A stretch of DNA of 64,000 nucleotides, from the NCBI GenBank assembly GCA_018136815.1, contig CM030937.1, forward strand, positions 4,276,226 to 4,340,225, in the 5' to 3' direction. The translations under genes and the position numbers were made by a program. This DNA is from Isochrysis galbana (Eukaryota; Haptophyta; Isochrysidales; Isochrysidaceae). The notes beneath the pieces are model-generated. The model was not told the DNA's origin. It ran no database searches and worked only from the letters and a program-made list of their open reading frames with translations. Position 1 is the stretch's first letter, and every line of letters starts with the position of its first letter. Shown here in pieces: positions 9,991 through 19,857 of the stretch.

Positions 9991-10110
9991 GAGAGATGGG
10001 AGGCGGCTGGCGGGGCAGGTAGGGGGGTACCCTGCGGAATCCTTGGTCACCCAGGGGCCAGGAGAGGTGGAAAATAGTGGTCAAAAAGATTGAGAGTGAG
10101 AGACCGGGCT
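9991..10110 (+). repeat. dispersed GGCAGGTAGGGGG..GACCGGGCT repeat
   Basis: The core CCCTGCGGAATCCTTGG, a GGAGAGGTGGAAAATAGTGG block and a terminal GACCGGGCT recur at 19209-19323, 35535-35655 and 44641-44766, all on the plus strand. Short pieces are at 23560-23582 and, inverted, 27860-27890. Probably a short SINE or MITE; promoter boxes not identified. Confidence 0.8.
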
Positions 10111-10170
10111 TTGGGGGCTACCTTTGGCGATTGGCGATGGCGATGGGCGATGGGCCACGATGGGGGAGCG

Positions 10171-10253
10171 TCAGAATTTTATTGTTGTGTTGTATAACCT
10201 TAGTGCTGCGGGACGGTAGCCCTTCGATGGCAACGGAGTCCCTACCCCGCGAT
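10171..10253 (+). repeat. dispersed repeat with TATAACCTTAGTGCTG core
   Basis: Runs from TCAGAATTTTATTGTTGTG through TATAACCTTAGTGCTGCGGG to CCCTACCCCGCGATGG. It matches the inverse of 63462-63550 over about 80 bp with few differences. It lies about 130 bp upstream of the LON-domain gene. Confidence 0.8.
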
Positions 10254-10383
10254 GGGGGGGTGCGCGGTTGGCGCATGGCTCGTCTGGTGTATGTGGCTAG
10301 GAATGCTAGCTAACAAGATGTCCTACGACGCTATAAATTCTAACGACGCGCTTTTTTTTTACAAGCTATTGGTAAGCTAAACG

Positions 10384-11388
10384 ATGACAAGCTCGCACGT
10401 AATGCTCCTCCCTCTCTTGGCTACCCCGACGGCTGGCCTTCTCGTCCCTTCCACATGGACGTGGATGCAACCGCGTGTGACGCCTAGGCGTTCACAACAG
10501 ATCGTCGCGGGTTTGAATGAATGGCTCACGCTGGGGGATGAGCCCAGGGAATTGGGGCTGCTGCCCTTCAGCATCGAAGAGGCTCTCCTGCCTGGTGAGA
10601 CGAAGGAGGTCCATCTTTACGAAGCACGCTTCCTCAAACTCTTCACTGATGCCACCCAGAAGCACGCCGGCTGCCTAGGCCAGCTCTTGATCACGCCGGG
10701 AGGGAATGCGGCTGCCATATCGCCACTACTGGTTGTGGATGAGAGCCGTAGGCGTGACGTCGGTGTGTGGGCCAGGTTAAAGTGTGTTGCGCGTGTGCGA
10801 CTTGTGGAAATCCAAGGCACAGACTATGACTTTGCTCAGGCTATTGCAGAGCTTATCTTCGACGCTTACGAAGGCTCCGCTTGGACACAAGAAGAGAGGT
10901 GCGCCGAGGGAGATGAGAGCATTGACTTAGAAGCTCAAATCTATTCAGTGTATGAGAGTTGCTTCAACATGCAGCAAAAGCTAAAGGCAAAGAATTCAGC
11001 CAATGCGACGGGTGCAAAGGATGGAGAAGACATGGACATTGTGGAGTGGGGCCACGAAGTCAGGGAAGAGCAATCTATTATAGCTGAGTCGCTGGCGCGC
11101 ATCTTGTCGCGTCACAGAGAAGTTCTGTGCTCCAAAGGTCCCGATGCACCACCTGAGGATTCTCTTATGGCAGCGGTGAAGAGTGGTTGGAATGTCACAG
11201 ATAGCGACGAGGCAGAAAGGCAATTGCTTTCATTTGCCGTATTCAGCTTGCTCTCCCCCGCACAGCGCGCACAGGCCCTGGCAGTGCGCTCTACGCAGGA
11301 GCGCTTGCAAGCTGGCTTAGCCAGATTGCTTGATCAACAGAAGCGGCTTGCAGCTATGTGCGCACTCATAGGGCTTGAAGTCTCTTAG
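10384..11388 (+). CDS. LON substrate-binding domain protein, probably plastid-targeted
   Basis: Single-exon gene of 334 aa. Residues 1-30 are hydrophobic then basic (MLLPLLATPTAGLLVPS), a plausible signal plus transit peptide. From about residue 55 it matches the N-terminal domain of ATP-dependent Lon protease: LLPFSIEEALLPGETKEVHL, YEARFLKLFTDA and GCLGQLLITPGG. The AAA+ and Ser-Lys protease domains are absent, as in the stand-alone LON-domain proteins of algae and plants. The C-terminal half is charged and helical. Such proteins are presumed to bind unfolded clients or assist a chaperone; no enzymatic motif is visible. No neighbour shares its role. Confidence 0.8.
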   Translation: MTSSHVMLLPLLATPTAGLLVPSTWTWMQPRVTPRRSQQIVAGLNEWLTLGDEPRELGLLPFSIEEALLPGETKEVHLYEARFLKLFTDATQKHAGCLGQLLITPGGNAAAISPLLVVDESRRRDVGVWARLKCVARVRLVEIQGTDYDFAQAIAELIFDAYEGSAWTQEERCAEGDESIDLEAQIYSVYESCFNMQQKLKAKNSANATGAKDGEDMDIVEWGHEVREEQSIIAESLARILSRHREVLCSKGPDAPPEDSLMAAVKSGWNVTDSDEAERQLLSFAVFSLLSPAQRAQALAVRSTQERLQAGLARLLDQQKRLAAMCALIGLEVS

Positions 11389-11552
11389 AAGTTGGCACCA
11401 TGCGGCCCGGTCAGCTACAATTATACGTCGATTCTCGCAAGCATGTCACTCTGCTACAGTCGTTGGGCTTGTTTCATCGTATTTGATCGTATTTTGCTCT
11501 TTTCCCTTCTATTTATGAGGAAAACGCCTAGCGTTTCATCTATTGTTGTTTA

Positions 11553-12388
11553 AAAAATATATATTCTTGAAGGTGCCCGCTATGCTGCTACTACTGACTC
11601 ACACCCCTCCGGTATCTCACTTGCTATCGCCTATACCCCACACTCTCACCCCCGCTTCCGCTACCCCCCTACCGGGGGTGGGCCCGCGTGCACTACGACG
11701 GGCCAGGCGGGTGGGGGCCGGCTGGGGCGGGCCTGTCAGTTCTAACTCCGCGGACAAACGTAAACGCGCGCGTCGCTTACCTTATTCTGACTTTTTTGTT
11801 CTGCGGCCCCCGCCTCTTGGGTCGTTCTCGTCTGGCGCCGCGCTTTCGCGGTGTCCGCCTGTCGCGTCGGGTGTCGACCTGTAAACCTACTGTAAACAGG
11901 CTTGAGTCTTACCTTTCCTGGGGTCAAATCGTGTCGATTTTTTTGTCGTACTTTTCTCGTCGTTCTCTTCATTCTCTTACGGGCGTGCGATGTCTGCGCG
12001 CGCCATGGCCCCCCTCTGGGGGGACCCGAGGGTCCCCCCAGAGGGCCAGCTGGGCCAGCTCAGGGGGCAGTGGAGGCTGGGGCTGGGCCCCTGGCCTCCC
12101 CTGCCTCTCCCACACTGGCCTCGCTGGCCCTGGGTGCCCACCTGGCGACTCGCAGTGTCTGTGTCTCAGTGGTGGAGGGGGGGTCAGTACGATGGGGGTC
12201 AGGTTCAGGCGAATGCGTGAGGCGCGCGGCGCGCGCTGGGTGAGAGTCTGGGCAGGATTGATGTCAGCTCAGCCCCTGCCAGCAGGCAGGGGCTGAGAGT
12301 GAGTGTGCAGGCCCACCCAGAGGGTGTCTGCGATGGAGGAAGGGGGGAACGCGGCCCCCATGACCCTATCAGTTTTACTGATAGTTGA
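11553..12388 (+). mobile_element. GC-rich hairpin-ended element with 15-bp target duplication
   Basis: Perfect direct repeats ATCTATTGTTGTTTA lie at 11538-11552 and 12389-12403. The left end is AT-rich (AAAAATATATATTCTTGAAG); the right end has a G/C hairpin (about 12340-12358), CATG, and a terminal hairpin TATCAGT/ACTGATA (12367-12384). The middle shares CAGCTCAGGGGGCAGTGGAG with other family members. The left end differs from that of 2237-3107, so subfamilies share only the hairpin end and GC-rich core. Non-coding. Confidence 0.85.
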
Positions 12389-12403
12389 ATCTATTGTTGT
12401 TTA

Positions 12404-12930
12404 GCTACAATCATCTCTTTGCACAGACTGGGGGCCCACCAAAGAAAGGAGGGAGGGGGTCTGTGATTGAACGAAAAAAAAGAGTTGGGAAAGTGAGACG
12501 CCTCACGCATGACTGGAGTCGGATTTTTTGGGTCTCACGAATCACGAATGATGGCTAAAAAAACATTTGCGTGTTGTTAGTACTGCTACGAGTACTGCCA
12601 CTGGAGCGTGACATCTTGTGGTTGGTAGTCGTTCTTTCGTTCCCGTCGTTCGTTCTCGTTCGTTCGTTCTCGCTCAGTGTTGGGGTATCAGTTCGTCAGC
12701 TAAAGGCGTTCTTGCTGGAGCTAATTAATACTAATATCAGAGCACCGATATCAGCTAATGGGCTCTATCAGCTAATACTAGTCATTGCCTCTGAACTAGG
12801 GACCTCATCAGCTTATATCTGTTATCGCCCCCGCCTCAACTCACACTAAGCTCAGCATTCAGACTACACTACTCTCACAAATGAGAACAGAGAAGTGACT
12901 CAGTCCGAATCAGAATCATCATCAGGATCC
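12404..12930. other. gene-free interval
   Basis: No gene. It has CGTTCGTTCTCG microrepeats (12630-12675) and AGCTAATA/GATATCAG repeat sequence (12715-12800). Confidence 0.5.
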
Positions 12931-13722
12931 TCAGGGCTCAGGGACCATCTCTAATTCCCAGGGTAACACACTAGCACTCCACTCTTCCAAAGAAGACTCA
13001 AGCAACAAATTGGTATGAGCCCGAACAAGCCTCTCAACTGTCTTTTGGCCAAGCTTGTTGCGTTTCTTTGAATGAAACCACCCTTCCACTTACCAAGAAT
13101 GCTCGCACCCGGAAGCCGGAAGCGGAGCATTGCATCGAAACCAGACGAGTTACCGCCCAACAGAGATGTGGCCACGGTTGCAAATAGATCTTCACCCACT
13201 TGTATGAGGCCATCTTGCGCCCGTGTGCTGAGAATGCAATATCCGTTAGATCGCATGCACCACAAGAAAGGGCATCCTCATAATCAGCTAGCTCACTTAG
13301 AAGGAATCCTTGAAGGACAGGGAACGGATGCTCAACGTTCGACATCTGACGCAAGACGTCCCGGGCATTTCTGACCTCCTGTGAACTAAAATCTCGCCTA
13401 CAAAATTCAGGCTCGAAACGATAGGCGGCAGTCATACAAGGGACATGGAAATACTCCCATCGAGCCATAAACAATGAGTGAATCTTCTTTCGGACTGTCT
13501 CAGAAAGCCCCAAGATCGGACGGCTATAATGCGCGTCCAACTGTAACATGTACCCATATATTTTGCCAAGTGTCGCGCCCTCTCGACCGTCCAGCATACG
13601 GAGTAGGATAAGAGCAGGCTCGAGGATACGGATGCATCCAACAATAGTGGCTACATGATTCTCGTCGCGCACAATCTTTTTTTTTGCCTTAGCTGCTTTC
13701 TCCTTGATGTCGCGTGATTGCT
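12931..13722 (-). pseudogene. hAT-superfamily transposase, C-terminal remnant
   Basis: The main frame (about 13120-13722, minus) shows ILEPALILLRMLDG, LGKIYGYMLQLDAHY and FMARWEYFHVPCMTAAYRF, the RNase H-like core region of hAT/DUF659-type transposases. The end continues after frame changes near 13080-13110 as HSKKRNKLGQKTVERLVRAH, the hAT C-terminal dimerisation motif, stopping at 12931-12933. The frameshifts and the missing N-terminus (cut by the G-run at 13723-13739 and the element behind it) make it a dead copy. Confidence 0.85.
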
Positions 13723-13785
13723 TGGGGGGGGGGGGGGGACTCTCTAAACCAAGAAGAACGGCCCTTACCAGCTCGCGCCGTGAGC

Positions 13786-14424
13786 GGTCCTCGAGAAATT
13801 TAATGACTGGGATACTCTCCTCGCTCTTGAGCCACTCCCTTCTCGTCTCCCTTCTGCCTTCTGTCGCCAGCCACCTCTCACCCGTTTGCTAACGCAAACG
13901 GGACCCATTTCCCATTTCTCACTGCACTCCATCGGGGGGGGTGCAAACCCCCCCCCTCCCGCTCTCCACTCTCACCCATCGTTGTCCCTGAGGCGCGTCG
14001 CCACGCGGCGCGCCCTGGCCTGCTCTCCGGGGTCCTTTGGGGGCTCCCAGGGGGCCAGTAAGGGCAGCTCAGGGGGCAGTGGAGGTTGGGGCTCAGCCGC
14101 CGCCTGGCCCCCCCTGCCTCTCCCACGCTCGCCTCGCTGGCCATGGGAGTCGCCCGAAGTCTCCTGTATGCCTGGCGACTAGGGACAGGGGGGGGAGTCA
14201 GCTCGAGGGCAGGCCCAGCGCGGGCGTGGGAGTGCAGCTCGTCGCGGCCCGCGCCCGCGAAGGGTCTGGGCCAGGATGAGGATGATGAGTGCCCAGCCCC
14301 TCCCAGAGGGCAGAGGCTGGGGTTGATTGTACGGGCCCACCCCGGGGGGTGTCCGTGATGGAGAGAGGGGGGGCACGAGGCCCCCATTGACCCCCTGACC
14401 CCCACTTATAAAAGTAGGTCCAAG
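13786..14424 (+). mobile_element. GC-rich hairpin-ended element (second subfamily)
   Basis: It matches 59367-60024 in opposite orientation along its whole length. It has the terminal hairpin CCCACTT/AAGTAGG at 14400-14422, a G/C hairpin near 14368-14385, and an extra internal palindrome CCCGTTTGC-TAAC-GCAAACGGG (about 13884-13905). No target duplication found. The left border abuts the hAT remnant. Confidence 0.75.
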
Positions 14425-14539
14425 GCTTTCGTGATCGCTTGTCGACCCTCTCCTTGTCGAGTCGCCCACAGCAGGTAAGTGGCCACCGCTTTTTTGGCGT
14501 TTGCCCAAGCCTCCTCTAGTTTGTCGTCCGGTGTGTCTG

Positions 14540-14828
14540 CCGTGCAAATTCTTTACGGGTAGAGCGTGAGCGCGCGTGACGGAAAAAATAAAACCTTTTA
14601 ATAGTCTCACCACGCACGCGGCTGTAGAGCGCGCGTGACGGAGGAGGGGAGAGGGGAGGGGGGGAGGGGGGGAGAATCGCGCCATTTCTTGGCGAAGATT
14701 TTCGTTGTGGCAGGTTGCCCCCCCCTCCCTGGAGATTTTTATTGGGCATCGCGCCACGGTCCACGGTCAAAAAATGCAACCCAACCCTTACTAATGGTTA
14801 AACCCTGTTTGAAGTTTGACTGCCCTAT
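14540..14828 (-). repeat. dispersed repeat ending TAGGGCGGTCAAACAG
   Basis: The inverse matches 30958-31160: TAGGGC(A/G)GTCAAAC, a GGTTGGGTTGCATTTTTTGACC block, AATCTTCGCCAAGAAATGG and a CGCGCTCACGCTCTACC end. Further copies of the terminal 16 bp are at 15371-15387, 16788-16803, 33667-33682 and 58033-58048. Non-coding. Confidence 0.75.
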
Positions 14829-15836
14829 CAGTACTACTGTGAGCGTGAGTGCGTGGTCCTTCATCTTCATAGCTATAGCTCGTGGCTAGGCAATCACACA
14901 CGGAGACACACCGGCAGCCGACACGTGCGAAAGAGACGCAACAGACCGGGCTCCGTTAGCCGAGCGATCACACCAGACCAACAACAGGCCTGCCCCTGCC
15001 CGGACGGAACCCGCACTCTGAACCAGGCCCATGGTAGCGCACCTGGGCCAAATCCCGGATACCAAAGACAAAGGAATGACGGGGGGAAAGGGAGGAGGTG
15101 GAGGGAAGGGAAGAGAAGGGCGATGTCAGTGGAGATGGGGAAGTACCCTAGGCTAGTAGGTGTGTAGCCCAGAATCTTTAGATGTTTTTTTACAGCTAGC
15201 GTTGGAAGTAGCCTCAATCTCAATCTTCACATTCCAGATGTTTTTCTTAGGACACAACCTTACTTATTATCATTAGTGGCGGCCGACGGACACCCCTGAA
15301 GGTTTCGTATTGTGCGTCGCACCACGGTAAAAAAATGTAGCCCCCCCCCCAAAGCCGTAGTTGAAATCCCAGTTTGACCACCCTAACGTAGGCACATCCA
15401 TAGAGCCAACAAGGGGAAGAAGTGGGTGTGAACGCCGAGTCCTATTTCAACTTGTCAATTGGTGCCTGATCAACCTTTTACCATGGCGACAGATGCGATA
15501 TTGCAACTCACGGCCCTGATCTATCCATGGGTACATAGACATGGATTGCGGCTCGTGGCTGAAATCTGCAGCCATCCTTCTCCGCTCCGGGCCGACTCGC
15601 ATCCGAGTGAGGTTGCCATATGCCTCAGCCGCCACAACCGCGACGACCATTGACGATGAGCGTCCCGGCCTCCAGCAAAGAGCAATCGTCTTGGAAGCGA
15701 TACGGTGCAGCCATATCAACGGTGAGTGAATTAGACCATGTGAGCTGTTGAAGCCCTCTTCACCACATTGTCTTGCCGATCCCAACCTCACCGCACAAAT
15801 TACGGACCCGCAACCATCAAGGTACACGTACACAAT
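14829..15836. other. gene-free interval with repeat DNA and a possible P-loop remnant
   Basis: 14900-15180 shares ACATCGCCCTT-type and CATGGTAGCGCAC sequence with 39500-39790 and is probably repeat DNA. At 15763-15804 (minus) a short frame reads NLCGEVGIGKT, a Walker A motif, bounded by stops on both sides; it may be a relic of an NTPase or chance. Confidence 0.35.
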
Positions 15837-16265
15837 CTAAGCGATGATAACCTCGAGGGACTCCTCGCCCGCAAGGCCACAATCACCGAGTGTACCCGTC
15901 ACAACAGTTCCTCGGAACATAAGCGCCTCCGGGGCAGAGGCACCAGCAGCAGCCAGCTTCGCCTTGACGGCATCAGCGTCGTCGGAAGGCGAGACAGCGA
16001 TCGTCACAGTCTGCGAGCCCCGGCCCTTGGGTGGACCAGCGATTGGTCCCTGGGGCCCAGGCAGCGGCGGGTAGTTTGGCGGCGTGCGGTTGATGTCTGA
16101 GAGGCGGCTCTTGCGCGGCCTGCATGAATTGTGCTTTTTCGCGCCCTTGTCGTTGACGTGGTGGGCCATCCGGACGACAGGGACACGAACAGTTGGCACG
16201 GCCGGGGTAAGCGGCGTTGGGGAGAGGAGGAGCCCAAGACCAGCCAGCACGATGGCGCCCAACAT
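15837..16265 (-). CDS. plastid ribosomal protein PSRP6-like with ubiquitin-like C-terminal domain
   Basis: 142 aa, start ATG at 16263-16265, single exon. Residues 1-33 form a hydrophobic signal plus short transit sequence (MLGAIVLAGLGLLLSP), typical of secondary plastids. Residues about 37-75 contain AHHVNDKGAKKHNSCRPRKS and LSDINRTPPNYPPLPGP, resembling plant plastid 50S protein PSRP6/cL38 (HH..RPKK..PWDI.RKP..Y.PLPP). The last 55 residues, VTIAVSPSDDADAVKAKLAA then MFRGTVVTGTLGDCGLAGEE, follow the ubiquitin beta-grasp pattern (PSD, VKAKL, F.G, TL.D, E.S). No Gly-Gly end is present, so conjugation is unlikely. Both assignments rest on motif reading. Start choice is by the signal peptide. Confidence 0.6.
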   Translation of the reverse strand: MLGAIVLAGLGLLLSPTPLTPAVPTVRVPVVRMAHHVNDKGAKKHNSCRPRKSRLSDINRTPPNYPPLPGPQGPIAGPPKGRGSQTVTIAVSPSDDADAVKAKLAAAGASAPEALMFRGTVVTGTLGDCGLAGEESLEVIIA

Positions 16266-16489
16266 TGGTGGTGTACTTTGTTGCGGCGCTCGAGCTGAAG
16301 GAGCTACGATCTCCTCTGCGCGGCGAAGCGTGCGGCTCGTGACCCCCCCCCCTTCCCCACCGTCCGCGCTATCCTTAGAAATAGTAGTATTGTATGGAGT
16401 TTTGTAGTAGAAGGGACTTATAGTTCCCATGTGCCTTGGTGTACTCTTAATTAGGTCCTCCGATCTCGTCCCCTCGTTGCATCGCTAAG

Positions 16490-16640
16490 ACCATGCTACA
16501 CCTAGCCCTCGTCTCACTACTCGGTATGGGCCTGCCTACGACTGCCCCACGCGCTCTACTCGAACATGGTACATTGTACATTGTACATTGTACATTGTAC
16601 AATTACAATTGTACTTGTACTTGTACCCCCGCGACCCCGC
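16490..16640. repeat. TACATTG microsatellite near a signal-peptide-like frame
   Basis: TGTACATTG units (16567-16605) followed by ACTTGTACTTGTACC. The plus frame from the ATG at 16493 begins like a signal peptide (MLHLALVSLLGMGLP) but then runs through the repeat; I do not call a gene. Confidence 0.6.
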
Positions 16641-16893
16641 GAGTCGATCCGAACGCTCGCATCGCTCGATCTCGACCGTCCTCGACCTGCACATGCCCGA
16701 ATTACCCTTTGGGCTTCTCTCGACCACTCATCCCTCAAATGTTTGGGCCTCCTCCATCCCCATCCCTTTGGATGGGCTCGTCTCTCGTAGGGCGGTCAAA
16801 CACGCCTTTTAACTTCTAAGGGTGAAAATTCACCAAGTCAAGATTGAGATTTCATCACGCGATTTTTAGGGTATTACACTGGAAATGGGTATA

Positions 16894-17766
16894 ATAAAAT
16901 AATTAATGTTATATCCTAGCCAACCCCACTAGCTAATTGGACACAACTTTTCCGTCCCGGAATCCCGCCATGCCTGACGAGCCAGGTGTCCGAGTGCTAC
17001 CGGGGGGAGGGGGCACCGCCCCCTCCCCCCGATATTCGTCCTCCCCCCAGTGCACGCACCGACCCCGCGCACCCCAGCACGTCCTCTCCTCGAGTCCACG
17101 CTGGGGGAAAACCCCTTTCGGGTAAAAGCAACGCAGGGGGGGGGGGGGGGCACTCGTGAATAGGGGCCCAGAAGCGCTAATCTCTCCTCGCCGAAGCGAG
17201 TGGCCGCGGCGAGCCGCGGCCCTTCCCTCCTGGTTCTGGCGCCCCCGTCTTCTCTTACCCAAACGGGGCGAGAAGACACGTTTCTGCCGGAGGGGGGAGC
17301 TGCCGCTCCCCCCTCCCCTCCCTCTTCCCTTTTCCTCCTCTCTTCCCTGCGGCGGGGGCCCATGGCGCGCGCCTGCGGCCCCTCTTCAGGTCCCCAGGAG
17401 GCCGGCAAGGGCCTGGGAGCGCAGCTCAGGGGGCAGGTGAGGCTGGGGCATGGCCCTGGCCCCTTCTGCCTCTCCCTCGCTGGCTCTCGAGCCCCTGCCA
17501 GTCGACTGGAGCTGGGTGGGGGGTCCTGATCAGGGGGGCCCAGGGGGAGGAGGGGCTGGTCAGAGGGATGGGCAGGCCACGACGGGCCAGGGCGGGCGAG
17601 TCAGGCGGGCCTGTGGGGAGAGGAATGGGTCAGCAAGGCTTTGTGCTCCTGGCAAGCCATCAGGCGTGCCAGGAGAGTGGGTGGTTCCTCCCCCATGGCA
17701 AGGGAGGAGTGGAGAGAGAGGGGGGCTCGTGCCCCCCCATGGGCGAACTAAGTATAAGCTTAGTTG
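16894..17766 (+). mobile_element. GC-rich hairpin-ended element, complete copy with 18-bp target duplication
   Basis: Perfect direct repeats ACACTGGAAATGGGTATA at 16876-16893 and 17767-17784. The left end is AT-rich (ATAAAATAATTAATGTTATA); the right end has a G/C hairpin (GGGGGGC-TCGT-GCCCCCC, 17726-17742), CATGG and the terminal hairpin AACTAAG/CTTAGTT (17746-17765). It is nearly collinear with 2237-3107 and 23768-24650. Interior frames on both strands are compositional artefacts. Confidence 0.9.
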
Positions 17767-17784
17767 ACACTGGAAATGGGTATA

Positions 17785-18689
17785 TTAGGCAGAATCTTAT
17801 AAGAAATATGCACATTTTCGACGCCATTCAACACACAGACCCAAAAACGTTTTCGCGCTCGTGCGAAATTGACGTCGACCACAAAAGTGCACCACAGGTC
17901 GCGCAGTCGCGCAGTGCGACGCGCGCATGCGTTCCCCGGGCACGGTTACCCCCGGACAGGCAGTAAAGAGCCCTGCGCGATCGCACGGCGTCGCCTGCGC
18001 CCTCCACCTCGCCCCTGCTGGCATGTGCTGCCAGCCTCTCGCGTGCGTGCAGTGCGCGGCTGGCCGCGAGCCGTCAAAATGACGGTGCTGCGCATGATGG
18101 GCTGGGGCTGGCCCATCACGCGCGGCACCGCCTCAGTATGGTGGGAGGGGGTTGCCTGCTGGCCTCCTGGCCGCGCAGACCCTCGCCAGAGCGGCCACAG
18201 GCCGCGTGCGAGGCCACTGGCGAGGCCAGCGACCATCGCTGCGGCCGCCATCGCGCGCCGCCGCAGGAGGAGAAGAGAAGAACCAGAACTGTGCGTCGGA
18301 CGCTCCAAGCCTTCTTCTTCCCATCGCGCCGGTTGCGGAGGTCGAGGAGGGGTGTGCGCGCGGGCTTCGATGTGCGCGCGCGGGCTCCGCAGCTGTATGT
18401 GGCGTCGATGCCGCAGATGGAGTGAAGGAGTGTGCGTGCAGTGCAGGTGCCTACTTATTTTCCCCGATAACATGGGTGGTGTGCCCCACCACTTGATCAA
18501 TTTTGGCTCTCAACTTGCAATCCCACGCGAGCACGATCAACAGCCACCTTGGCGGGCTACTCGCCGCCCAGCGCGCCCCGTTCACCGCGTCTTCACCTGC
18601 ACCTGCAGTTCATGCACTCTCACCTTCACCTGCACCTTCACTGAAGAAAAAACTTCGGACCAGCACCTTCCCAGCTGGAAAACACAATT
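17785..18689. other. gene-free interval
   Basis: Long open frames here are Arg/Ala/Pro-rich with no recognisable domain and no splice context; I see no gene. Sequence is GC-rich with CGCG runs. Confidence 0.4.
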
Positions 18690-18960
18690 TTATTATATCG
18701 GTCTACCCATTTTAGTGATCGGCCTAGGCTCGCGTAGTCTGCCGCGAGGAGTTGGGTATCGTCGGCAAATTGGCTGATTTTAAGCTCAGCTCCATTGATT
18801 ATGATTCCGTTTATGTTGTCGTTGTCGTCTTCGTTGATTACCCTGGTAAGGGCTTCTGCTGTTAGCAGGAAAGCTAGCGGAGAGAGCGGGCATCCCTGGG
18901 TAGGCAGCTCAGCCTTCAGAGCGTTGGGGTCAATTAGTGCCCCCCTCATCATCAGGCATC
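18690..18960 (-). pseudogene. non-LTR retrotransposon reverse transcriptase fragment
   Basis: The minus frame reads [20 protein letters not shown], then [28 protein letters not shown] is RT motif 4 and FADD is the catalytic motif 5 (Y/F-x-DD) of LINE-type enzymes. Only about 90 residues survive, without endonuclease or C-terminal parts. Which LINE family it belongs to, and whether it matches the C-terminal fragments at 42851 and 61577, cannot be told. Confidence 0.85.
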
Positions 18961-19208
18961 CCCATGGCGGGGGTGATCGCACAGCCAACGCATCCACAGA
19001 AGCCGGCGGCGTTGCGTGACGAGAGAGGGAAATGTCGGGTCGAATACTTGTGCCCACTCAGCAGCACCCCACGCGCGCCGCGGCGCGCGCCGCGGCCCCA
19101 AATTTCGATTTATTTCGTTCAAAAATGTTGGTTTCTATGTGGCCCCCAAACTTAGAATCGAGTTTCTCGAAACTCTGGCCGGGGCCAAGGCCAAGGGACG
19201 GGAGGGGG
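18961..19208. other. gene-free interval
   Basis: Contains GCGCGCCGCGGCGCGCGCCG palindromic sequence (about 19074-19095) and the left flank of the repeat at 19209. No gene. Confidence 0.4.
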
Positions 19209-19323
19209 TTGTTCGGAGGGGGGATGCAGTTGCCGGGCCAGGTAGTGGGGGGGACGCTGCGGAATCATTGGACACCCACGGGAGGTGGAAAATAGTGGTT
19301 AAAAAGAGTGAGTGATCGGGCTA
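19209..19323 (+). repeat. dispersed GACCGGGCT-type repeat
   Basis: Same family as 9991-10110 (GGACGCTGCGGAATCATTGG, then GGAGGTGGAAAATAGTGG, ending GATCGGGCT). Confidence 0.8.
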
Positions 19324-19857
19324 TTGCCTTGTGCCATGTTGCCAGAGCGAACAGTCCCGTGGCAACGGCGGCTTTGGCGCCGACGCTCCAACGCTGTACG
19401 CTGTGCTCGCGGTTGTAGGCCACCACCATTTGGACGTCCACGAGCACGCGTGCTCGCTCGAGGGCGCGGGCATCGCGCGCCTGCAAAGTATGGTGCCCTT
19501 TGGGCAACTCTGCGCGCGAGGGAGGCTTGGGCTTGGCCGTGGGAGCCATGGGGAAAGTCGCGGGCCGCTTCACGAGGCGGGCCGTTCTACGAAGCTCATG
19601 CCTCTCGTCGAGAGTCGAAAGGCCTTCCAGGTAGAGCTCTAGAGTAGAGTAGGAGTATCTATGTAAAGTAGAGAGAATTGTACTCGGCTCGGCGGCTTAC
19701 ACCTCCCCCCCTCCCCGCCCGCCCCTCCGCCCCCCCCCGCCCCCCCCGCCCCCCCCCCCCCCCCCCCGCCCACCAAAAACCTCACACCCCCCTTCTCAGC
19801 CCTCGCCCCACCCTCACACCTCGTACCCACCTGGCGCCGGCATACGAGTTGCGCGCG
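19324..19857. other. 5' flank of the TIR gene
   Basis: No gene. A C-rich tract (19706-19790) with runs of up to 20 C lies directly upstream of the TIR-gene start, probably in its 5' UTR. Confidence 0.5.

Noticed and set aside
17869-18777. 302-codon plus-strand frame
   Set aside because: Arg/Pro/Cys-rich translation of GC-rich DNA with no family, no splice signals and overlap with a LINE RT on the other strand.
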